Source of the DNA: Gammaproteobacteria bacterium | GTDB taxonomy: Bacteria; Pseudomonadota; Gammaproteobacteria; Steroidobacterales; Steroidobacteraceae | Assembly (NCBI GenBank): GCA_029857655.1 | Contig: JAOUGR010000079.1 | Location: 1-8,409 of the forward strand | Reading direction: 5' to 3' | DNA length: 8,409 bases | Shown: positions 1-8,409 of the stretch, in pieces | How the letters are laid out: each line of letters begins with the position of its first letter | How positions within the stretch are numbered: the stretch's first letter is position 1 | Notes under the pieces: generated by a model | What the model was told of the DNA's origin: nothing | What the model saw: the letters and a program-made list of their open reading frames with translations, nothing else | Database searches by the model: none | Made by a program: the position numbers and the translations under genes

Positions 1-359
1 CCAGTACGGCGACGCTCCGCGACAATCGTCGTGTAAATGCCGCCACGCACGTTGAATCGTGCGGTCAGGCGCAGGAATCGCGGGTCCAGCGATGCGGCCA
101 GGCGATCCACGATCTCATTGGTCACTGCCTCGTGAAACGCGCCGCGGTCCCGGAATGACCAGATATAGAGTTTCAGGGACTTGAGCTCGACGCACAGTGC
201 ATCGGGGACATATTCCAGCTCCAATGCCGCAAAATCCGGCTGGCCCGTGCGTGGGCACAGGCACGTGAATTCTGGAATCTGCACGCGAACCGTATAGTCG
301 CGGCCTGGGCTCGGATTCTGGAAGGTTTCGATGTCTCCATATGGCGACTGTTGGTTCAT
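1..359 (-). CDS. queF: NADPH-dependent 7-cyano-7-deazaguanine reductase QueF, single-domain type, 3' end missing
   Basis: This cytosolic enzyme reduces the nitrile of preQ0 to the aminomethyl group of preQ1 in the queuosine tRNA-modification pathway. The first 119 codons are visible. The active-site block [13 protein letters not shown] spans residues 31-43, with the nucleophilic cysteine at C35 and the catalytic aspartate at D42. The QueF signature ELKSLKLY follows at 58-65, and the H76-E77 pair is spaced from C35 as in Bacillus subtilis QueF. The active site lies close to the N-terminus, so this is the short unimodular form and not the roughly 280-residue two-domain form of Escherichia coli. 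Only a short C-terminal tail should be missing. The ATG at 357-359 fits the family, but no strong ribosome binding site precedes it. Cysteine 33 stands where many homologues have serine. The gene is divergent from smc and functionally unrelated to it. Confidence 0.95.
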   Translation of the reverse strand, partial: MNQQSPYGDIETFQNPSPGRDYTVRVQIPEFTCLCPRTGQPDFAALELEYVPDALCVELKSLKLYIWSFRDRGAFHEAVTNEIVDRLAASLDPRFLRLTARFNVRGGIYTTIVAERRRT

Positions 360-414
360 GTCGTTCGTGTCCGGGTCGTACTCAATCGCGGGCCGTTAAT
401 CTACACTAGCCGAA
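360..414. promoter_or_regulatory. queF / smc divergent intergenic region, putative promoters
   Basis: These 55 bp are the only non-coding DNA between two divergent genes, so both promoters must lie here or extend into the coding sequences. For smc, TACACT at 402-407 matches the -10 consensus at four of six positions, but no convincing -35 element lies 16-18 bp upstream. Such a -10 would place transcription initiation at about 414, next to the smc ATG. No clear promoter was found for queF. The space is too short for a typical preQ1 riboswitch plus expression platform, and I see no such fold. The boundaries are firm; the promoter assignments are weak. Confidence 0.35.
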
Positions 415-3400
415 ATGCGCCTAGCCAGGATAAAGCTCGCCGGTTTCAAGTCCTTCGTCGATCCGACCGTTGTGACATTTCCCCGGAATCTGACCGGGGT
501 CGTCGGGCCCAATGGCTGCGGCAAGTCGAACATCATCGACGCAGTTCGTTGGGTCATGGGCGAAATTTCCGCCAAGCATCTGCGCGGCGATTCCATGACG
601 GACGTGATTTTCAACGGGTCCCGCGGCCGCAAGCCTGTTGGCAGTGGCTCGGTCGAACTGGTATTCGACAATGGCGACGGAAAGATTGCCGGGCCCTATG
701 CCGGGTTCGCGGAGGTGTCGCTGAAGCGACTGGTATCGCGCGACGGCAATTCAACCTACTTCATCAATGGATCAAAATGCCGCCGCAAGGACATCACGCA
801 CTTGTTTCTCGGGACCGGGCTCGGGTCGCGCAGCTACGCGATCATCGAGCAGGGAATGATCTCGCGGCTGATCGAGGCGCGTGCCGAGGACATGCGGTCC
901 TTTGTCGAGGAGGCGGCCGGGATTTCGCGCTACAAGGATCGCAGGCGCGAGACGGAAAGTCGGATCTCGCACACGCGTGAGAACCTCGAACGGCTGAACG
1001 ACGTGCGCGAGGAAGTCGACAAGCAGATCCGGCACCTGCAGCGCCAGGCCGGCATTGCGCGCCGTTACCAGGAACAGCTCAATCGCAAGCGGCAATTGCA
1101 GGCCGAACTGCTGGCGCTCAGGATCCGCGACCTGGACGGGGACATCGCAGCCAGGCAGGCGCTCGCCGCCGAACGCGAGACTGCGACGCAGGCGGCGCTC
1201 GCGGAATTGCGATCGGTCGAGGCAGCGGTCGAAAAGGCGCGCGCCACGCACGCGGAGTGCTCGGATGCACTTGCCGCCGTGCAGGGCCGCTACTACCAGG
1301 CTGGGGCCGACGCCACGCGAACGGAACAGTCCCTGCTGCACACACGCGAACTGCGCCAACGGCAGCGCACCGACCTCGAGCGCGTGATGCAGGAACACCT
1401 CGAGTCGCAGGCACTGGTCGGCCGCGACCAGGAACAGTTGAGCGAACTTTCCGCCGCGGTGGCGCGCGCGGAACCCGAACTGCAGGCGGCGCGCGGAATC
1501 GAGGCTACGGCCCGCGCTGCGCTGGCGGAAGCCGAGTCGGCGATGGCCGACTGGCAGCAGCGCTGGGAGACATTCAGCCGCGAATCTGCGGGCGCCTCGC
1601 AGAACACGCTGGTCGAGCGGACCCGGATTGAACAGATCGAAGCCGGACTCGCACGCCTGCTGGCTCAGCGCGAAAGACTTGTCGTGGAGCACGCGCAGCT
1701 TGAAAAGATGGTTTCGGGTGCGCGGCCGGAGGAATTTGCGGCAGCGGAGCAGCAAGCGCGGGAGCGCGGCGCTGCCGCGCAGCGCGAGCTCGACGAGACA
1801 CTTGCCAGGTTACTGGCGGAACGCGAGTCCGAGCGCAACACGGCGAACGCCCTTGATGCGGCCCGGGCAGAGCTGCAAGTGGCGCGTGGCGAACTGGTTG
1901 CGGTGGAAGCCGTGCAGAAGGCGGCACTCGGCCAGGCGCAGGGACGCGTTGTCGAATGGTTGTCTTCGCACAAACTCGAGCGCCGCTCGAGGCTGGCGCA
2001 GCTGCTGACGGTCGCCGCCGGGTGGGAGCGCGCCGTGGAGACTGCACTGGGCAGCTATCTCGAGGCAGTCTGCGCCGAAGGAATCGATTCGTTCGCCGAA
2101 GCTGCGGACCGCCTCGATTCGGGGCGCGTGACGCTCGTCGAATCGACCGCCGCCCGGCCGGCATCGCCGGCTTCGGATTCATTGTTGTCCAGGGTATCCG
2201 GGCCCGCCGTAGTCGCAGGCCTTCTCGATGGCATTGTCGCTGTCGACACGCTGCGCGAGGCGGTTTCGCGTCGGCGGTCGTTGCAGCCGGGACAGTCCGT
2301 CATCACTCGGGATGGCGTCTGGTTTGGTCCGGACTGGCTGCGGGTCTCGAAAAATGAAACCGAGCACGCGGGCGTCATCTCCCGGGAGCAGGACATCCGC
2401 AGGCTGCAATCCTCCGCTGCCGACGGCGCATCCCGGGTTCGCGAGCTCGACCAGGAGCTCGCAGGCTGCAGGTCGCGGATCGCTGACCTTGATGCCAGCC
2501 GTGACGATATGCATGGCACGGTCAATCGGCTGCACCACGATCTGGTCAATGTGCGCGGGGCGCTTGAGGCGATCCGTTCACGAGCGCAGCAATTCGGCGA
2601 AAGGCTCTCCCGGGTGCGCGGGGAGCTCGACCAGACCCAAGCCGAAATTAGCCGCGACGAACAGGAAATCCGCACGGCGCGCCAGCGGCTCGAGTCCGGG
2701 CTTGCGCTGATGAATTCGTTGCAGGACCGGCGTCCCGCCCTGGAGCAGCAACGCGACGCATTCCGTGCCCAACTTGCGTCGGCGCGCGAACGCAGCGCGA
2801 GCGACATCGCGGCGGCCCAACAGGTGGAAATCCGCTTTGAGTCGCGGCGTTCGTCGCTGGGCACTCTGCAGACGAGCCTAGATCGCGCCAGCGATCAGGC
2901 CCGCCTGCTCGCGACCCGCCGCCTGGATCTCGAGCGCCAGCTTGTGGAAGGCGAGTCGCCGCTCGCGGACCTCGAGCACAAATTGCAGCAGTACCTGGAA
3001 CAGCGTCTGGCGGTCGAACGGGAACTTGCCGAGTCGCGTCGGCTGGTCGAGGAGGCGGACGCGCAGGTCCGCGAACTCGATACGAAACGCCAGGGATCCG
3101 AAGGCCGGGTCGAGTCGGCGCGGGCCGCGTTTGCGGAGATCAGTCTCGGAATGCAGGAAGCCCGCGTGCGGCGCGAGTCCGTGATGGAGCAGTTCGTGGC
3201 CACTCACTTCGACTTTGCCACAGTTACTTCGGCATTGCCGCCAGAGGCAAACGTGCCGGCATGGGACCAGCAGCTGGCTGAGACCAGCGAGAAAATCGAG
3301 AGGCTGGGAGCGGTCAACCTGGCGTCGATTGACGAACTGAAGGAGCAGTCCGAGCGCAAGGAGTACCTCGATCGTCAATTGGCCGACCTGTCCGATGCAC

Positions 3401-3921
3401 TCAATACGCTGGAACATGCGATTCGCAGGATCGACCGTGAAACGCGCGCGCGCTTCCAGGACACGTTTGATCGCATCAATAACGGCCTGAAAGAGAAGTT
3501 TCCGCGCTTGTTCGGGGGCGGCGCAGCCTACCTCGAACTCGTCGGGGATGACTTGCTGACGGCGGGCGTTGCGGTAATGGCGCGGCCGCCGGGCAAGCGC
3601 AACAGTTCGATCAGCCAGTTGTCTGGCGGGGAGAAGGCGCTGACTGCGGTGGCGTTGATATTCTCGATCTTCGAACTGAATCCTGCGCCGTTCTGCCTGC
3701 TCGACGAGGTCGACGCCCCGCTCGACGATAACAACGTTGGCCGCTTCTGCGACATCGTCAGGGACATGTCGGAGCGCGTGCAGTTCGTCTTCATCACGCA
3801 CAACAAGTCGACGATGGAACTTGCGAACCACCTGATTGGCGTGACCATGGGCGAGCCCGGCGTGTCGCGCCTGGTTGCCGTGGATGTCGACGAGGCCGTC
3901 AGAATGGCCGCCGTCGGTTAG
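415..3921 (+). CDS. smc: Chromosome partition/condensation ATPase SMC
   Basis: SMC homodimers, normally with the kleisin ScpA and with ScpB, form an ATP-driven ring complex that organises and resolves sister chromosomes. The 1168 residues match the family length. The N-terminal head carries Walker A GPNGCGKS (31-38), the R-loop arginine R57 and the Q-loop glutamine Q146. Charged, leucine-rich coiled coil runs from about 165 to 520. The hinge lies at about 523-645, and the returning coil runs to about 1000. The C-terminal head carries the ABC signature LSGGE (1069-1073), Walker B with D1097 and catalytic E1098, the D-loop D1104-D1105 and the H-loop H1129. All motifs are intact. ATG 415 is the earliest possible start, because an in-frame TAA lies at 397-399 and the protein begins with the typical MRLARIKLAGFKSF. 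No ribosome binding site precedes it, so it may be leaderless. It is the first gene of the smc-zipA-ligA operon; scpA and scpB are not in the window. Confidence 0.98.
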   Translation: MRLARIKLAGFKSFVDPTVVTFPRNLTGVVGPNGCGKSNIIDAVRWVMGEISAKHLRGDSMTDVIFNGSRGRKPVGSGSVELVFDNGDGKIAGPYAGFAEVSLKRLVSRDGNSTYFINGSKCRRKDITHLFLGTGLGSRSYAIIEQGMISRLIEARAEDMRSFVEEAAGISRYKDRRRETESRISHTRENLERLNDVREEVDKQIRHLQRQAGIARRYQEQLNRKRQLQAELLALRIRDLDGDIAARQALAAERETATQAALAELRSVEAAVEKARATHAECSDALAAVQGRYYQAGADATRTEQSLLHTRELRQRQRTDLERVMQEHLESQALVGRDQEQLSELSAAVARAEPELQAARGIEATARAALAEAESAMADWQQRWETFSRESAGASQNTLVERTRIEQIEAGLARLLAQRERLVVEHAQLEKMVSGARPEEFAAAEQQARERGAAAQRELDETLARLLAERESERNTANALDAARAELQVARGELVAVEAVQKAALGQAQGRVVEWLSSHKLERRSRLAQLLTVAAGWERAVETALGSYLEAVCAEGIDSFAEAADRLDSGRVTLVESTAARPASPASDSLLSRVSGPAVVAGLLDGIVAVDTLREAVSRRRSLQPGQSVITRDGVWFGPDWLRVSKNETEHAGVISREQDIRRLQSSAADGASRVRELDQELAGCRSRIADLDASRDDMHGTVNRLHHDLVNVRGALEAIRSRAQQFGERLSRVRGELDQTQAEISRDEQEIRTARQRLESGLALMNSLQDRRPALEQQRDAFRAQLASARERSASDIAAAQQVEIRFESRRSSLGTLQTSLDRASDQARLLATRRLDLERQLVEGESPLADLEHKLQQYLEQRLAVERELAESRRLVEEADAQVRELDTKRQGSEGRVESARAAFAEISLGMQEARVRRESVMEQFVATHFDFATVTSALPPEANVPAWDQQLAETSEKIERLGAVNLASIDELKEQSERKEYLDRQLADLSDALNTLEHAIRRIDRETRARFQDTFDRINNGLKEKFPRLFGGGAAYLELVGDDLLTAGVAVMARPPGKRNSSISQLSGGEKALTAVALIFSIFELNPAPFCLLDEVDAPLDDNNVGRFCDIVRDMSERVQFVFITHNKSTMELANHLIGVTMGEPGVSRLVAVDVDEAVRMAAVG

Positions 3922-3923
3922 CC

Positions 3924-3930
3924 GGGGAGG
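3924..3930 (+). promoter_or_regulatory. Ribosome binding site of zipA
   Basis: GGGGAGG lies three bases after the smc stop codon and seven bases before the GTG at 3938. It is the strongest Shine-Dalgarno match in the window and decides the zipA start in favour of this GTG over upstream in-frame ATGs inside smc (for example 3875). Confidence 0.85.
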
Positions 3931-3937
3931 CGTCCCA

Positions 3938-6909
<2,972 letters not shown>

Positions 6910-7755
6910 TCAATCGTCGTTCCCATTCCCGGACTCTTCTGCAGGACCCGATTCATGGTCGATGATCATCTGCACCATGACTCCAGCGCGAACGGATCCC
7001 GGTCTGCGAGTGGTCTCGCGCTCGGAAATCCAACCTTCGACGTCCTGAAGAAAACTGGCGCCACGCCGTTGCAGCATTTGACGCAACAGAGGAATCGCCG
7101 CGCTATCCAGCCGGACCGATATGGCGGAGTCTTCAAACAGACGGTTGTTGGCTGATGCCGAAATATTGTGCTCGAGCGTGTAGAGCAAGTCGCATGCCGT
7201 GCTGCCAAGATGCCGCAACGCCGCCGAATCCGCGCCACCAAGTGTGTACCGGCGCGCCAGGGCCTTAACCGAGCCATCATTCTGGATGCGCACTGCTCCA
7301 ACGCGGAGCAGCTCGTCGAGAATTATCTTCGGGTAGATGTCGCCGCTGAATGATCGGACCAACTGCTCGAACGAGGGCTCCGGGCCCTCGATCGGCAACA
7401 CGAGTGGCCGACCATTTTCGTCAGTGTACTCGGGACCTTCAAACCAACCCGTCAGCACGCGCGCCAAACGATTGCGCTGGTAGTCCTTCTCGGGCCCCAG
7501 GCTGGGCTTGCTGGCCTCGGCGGATCTTGCAATGCCGCTAACGACATGCCGGTGCAGCCCAGTAATTGTGGAAACGCGTGAGAAACTCGAACTTTTACCC
7601 TGCTCTCGCAGGATATCTTGAGCGGCCTGAACAAATGCAATATTGGCAATCCGGGAAAAGTCATAAGTGGATAATCCATGGCGCAGCATGATCCGCGCCA
7701 GTGGGCGCAGGAGGCGAAGGCACGCATCACGTAGCGGCGCATGGAACAGTCGCAT
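6910..7755 (-). CDS. DUF6502-type protein with HTH-like N-terminal half, function unknown
   Basis: I recognise this 281-residue protein as resembling the DUF6502 family, whose function is not established as far as I know. The N-terminal part (about 11-75) is helical and basic: LRPLARIMLRHGLSTYDFSR is followed by a stretch around FSRVSTITGLHRHVV (58-72) that looks like a helix-turn-helix. The middle block, 100-173, is the family core: a tryptophan (W104), then TDENGRPLVLP (111-121), a serine-phenylalanine pair (128-129) and LLRVGAV (149-155). The C-terminal part is helical with an acidic tail. I see no signal peptide or membrane segment, so it is probably cytosolic. It is divergent from a relative starting at 7941 and convergent with ligA. 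ATG 7755 has no good ribosome binding site, but the protein starts sensibly there. A DNA-binding regulator is a guess from the N-terminal half only. Confidence 0.8.
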   Translation of the reverse strand: MRLFHAPLRDACLRLLRPLARIMLRHGLSTYDFSRIANIAFVQAAQDILREQGKSSSFSRVSTITGLHRHVVSGIARSAEASKPSLGPEKDYQRNRLARVLTGWFEGPEYTDENGRPLVLPIEGPEPSFEQLVRSFSGDIYPKIILDELLRVGAVRIQNDGSVKALARRYTLGGADSAALRHLGSTACDLLYTLEHNISASANNRLFEDSAISVRLDSAAIPLLRQMLQRRGASFLQDVEGWISERETTRRPGSVRAGVMVQMIIDHESGPAEESGNGNDD

Positions 7756-7761
7756 GACTAA

Positions 7762-7771
7762 CTAAGCTTAG
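7762..7771. repeat. Perfect 10-bp palindrome CTAAGCTTAG
   Basis: This perfect palindrome lies 6 bp upstream of the ATG of the minus-strand gene, where a ribosome binding site would be expected. A protein bound here, or a small hairpin in the mRNA, could limit translation or transcription of that gene. It is short enough to occur by chance. Confidence 0.3.
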
Positions 7772-7813
7772 CTGTGTTTGCGTGGCGCGATACGGGCCAC
7801 TATTCGAAAGTAG

Positions 7814-7847
7814 TTCGTGTATCAATTCGCGGTGGTTGAATCACGAA
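7814..7847. repeat. Inverted repeat TTCGTGTATCA / TGAATCACGAA, 12-bp spacer
   Basis: The left arm at 7814-7824 and the right arm at 7837-7847 pair at 9 of 11 positions; only the two central bases of each arm (TA against AT) disagree. The arms are separated by 12 bp, so arm centres are about 23 bp apart, roughly two helical turns, as in many operators for dimeric regulators. No T-run follows and it is not at a gene end, so it does not look like a terminator. The operator role is inference. Confidence 0.4.
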
Positions 7848-7856
7848 GATAGATTG

Positions 7857-7866
7857 CGTGATCACG
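7857..7866. repeat. Perfect 10-bp palindrome CGTGATCACG
   Basis: This palindrome lies 10 bp beyond the right arm of the 7814-7847 inverted repeat and repeats its core (CGTGAT on one strand, ATCACG on the other). Together they give a cluster of related half-sites in the divergent promoter region, consistent with repeated operator binding by one protein. The role is inferred. Confidence 0.4.
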
Positions 7867-7926
7867 GGACTGGCAAGATATATCAGTCTTATTTGATGGA
7901 AATCGATTCTTGTCACCAGAAATCTG

Positions 7927-7932
7927 GCGAGG
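7927..7932 (+). promoter_or_regulatory. Probable ribosome binding site of the gene starting at 7941
   Basis: GCGAGG lies eight bases before ATG 7941 and matches AGGAGG at four of six positions. The alternative in-frame ATG at 7896 has no purine-rich element in front of it, so this site favours the later start. Confidence 0.5.
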
Positions 7933-7940
7933 TTCACAAC

Positions 7941-8409
7941 ATGCACAACAATGACTTGCAGACTTCGGCGCATGGTAAACCTAGTCAAGAACTCGTCGAC
8001 GGCGTCGTACGACAGTTCGTAGATCTGCTAGTTGCAGGCGGTACGAGCGGCGAAATGATACGAACGGCAATAGGCAAGTCACTTGCGAATTCAGTCGATG
8101 CATGCTCGATAACGATGCTCACTGAACTTGGATCAATCCAGCGCGACTGCATGGAAGTCATGTGCACATGGCGGCGCGACATCAATTTTGTTGATAACCA
8201 TGGTGATCCATTGCCGTTGGAGCAAGGCAAAGGCAATGAATCATTTGGCATGCTTTGTAAGCGCGCTAATTGCAAGAATGAAATATCGCTAGTATTAAGA
8301 ACGCTACTCGATTTTGGAGCGATTTCAATTAACGGCGACAGCAAGATTGTTCCGGAGACACCTACTTTCTTGCTGGGGCAAGCACAGGGCGGTGGCAGAC
8401 TCGCGGTTG
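7941..8409 (+). CDS. Divergent, shortened DUF6502-like protein, 3' end missing
   Basis: The reading frame is open to the window end, giving 156 residues so far. It is not closely similar to anything I recognise by itself, but residues 73-146 align without gaps with residues 100-173 of the protein at 6910-7755, with 19 of 74 positions identical by hand. Shared landmarks are W77, D85 and G88-P90-L91, then S101-F102, LL at 122-123, G126-A127 and L145-G146. Before that block, LVAGGTSGEMIRTA (30-43) matches the neighbour's LRHGLSTYDFSRIA (24-37), but about 33 residues that look like a helix-turn-helix in the neighbour are absent. About 100 more residues would be expected beyond the window. The frame is also open upstream to 7758; ATG 7896 would add 15 residues, and ATG 7941 is preferred for its ribosome binding site. 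AT-rich codons (ATA, TTA, AGA, CTA) are frequent, unlike in smc-zipA-ligA. No signal peptide or membrane segment is seen. Confidence 0.7.
   Translation, partial: MHNNDLQTSAHGKPSQELVDGVVRQFVDLLVAGGTSGEMIRTAIGKSLANSVDACSITMLTELGSIQRDCMEVMCTWRRDINFVDNHGDPLPLEQGKGNESFGMLCKRANCKNEISLVLRTLLDFGAISINGDSKIVPETPTFLLGQAQGGGRLAV

Larger units (their letters stand above)
7756..7940. promoter_or_regulatory. Divergent intergenic region with several palindromes
   Basis: This 185-bp region lies between the two divergent DUF6502-like genes and must hold both promoters. It is AT-richer than the operon; I count 24 G or C in the 60 bases 7861-7920. It contains four perfect palindromes or imperfect inverted repeats, listed separately where notable, plus GATATATC at 7877-7884. 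TTGATA read on the minus strand (7820-7825) resembles a -35 element for the gene at 6910-7755, but no good -10 lies at the right distance. TATATC at 7879-7884 is a possible -10 for the plus-strand gene. Neither promoter can be called with confidence. I see no terminator or RNA gene here. Confidence 0.4.

Noticed and set aside
360..414. preQ1 riboswitch upstream of queF
   Set aside because: Only 55 bp separate queF from smc, and no pseudoknot-like stem plus A-rich tail or terminator could be made out there.
772..1755. A 327-codon minus-strand open frame inside smc
   Set aside because: It mirrors the smc coiled-coil codons and is composition-driven, with no recognisable domain and no start signal.
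3875..3937. Upstream ATG start for zipA at 3875
   Set aside because: It would overlap smc and add 21 residues before the membrane anchor. The GTG at 3938 has a strong, well-spaced ribosome binding site and gives the usual ZipA N-terminus.
7896..7940. Alternative start ATG 7896 for the last gene
   Set aside because: It is in frame and possible, adding 15 residues, but has no ribosome binding site, and the added residues do not match the neighbouring relative.
7800..7988. A 62-codon minus-strand open frame in the intergenic region
   Set aside because: It overlaps the start of the plus-strand gene and the palindrome cluster, and shows no family resemblance or ribosome binding site that I can support.
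7985..8344. A 119-codon minus-strand open frame at the right end
   Set aside because: The plus-strand frame over the same bases aligns with the core of the neighbouring DUF6502-type protein, while the minus translation is serine-rich with no recognisable pattern.

Overview
The window looks like chromosomal DNA from a GC-rich gammaproteobacterium. The gene order smc-zipA-ligA is typical of gammaproteobacteria that use SMC instead of MukB, such as Pseudomonas, and ZipA itself is essentially restricted to this class. The single-domain QueF and the DUF6502-type protein would fit a non-enteric lineage such as Woeseiales, Steroidobacterales or Chromatiales. That placement is inference only.

Layout. 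Positions 1-359 (minus strand) hold the start of queF, which reduces preQ0 to preQ1 in queuosine synthesis; its 3' end lies outside the window. A 55-bp gap separates it from the divergent plus-strand operon. That operon is smc (415-3921, chromosome condensation ATPase), zipA (3938-4882, membrane anchor of FtsZ) and ligA (4882-6909, NAD+-dependent DNA ligase). smc and zipA are 16 bp apart, and zipA and ligA share one base, so the three genes are probably co-transcribed and joined by translation. They cover chromosome organisation, divisome assembly and lagging-strand sealing.

ligA meets a convergent gene with no space between the two stop codons. That gene (6910-7755, minus strand) encodes a 281-residue DUF6502-type protein of unknown function with a helix-turn-helix-like N-terminal half. 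Upstream of it is a 185-bp AT-richer divergent intergenic region (7756-7940) containing several palindromes that could be operators.

From 7941 to the window end a plus-strand reading frame stays open. It is a distant relative of the neighbouring DUF6502-type protein: its residues 73-146 align without gaps with residues 100-173 of the neighbour. It lacks about 30 residues of the putative DNA-binding segment and uses AT-rich codons. This divergent pair of unequal relatives is the least ordinary part of the window. The rest is conserved housekeeping DNA. There is no tRNA, rRNA, CRISPR array, insertion sequence or recognisable intrinsic terminator, and no gene-free stretch longer than 185 bp.
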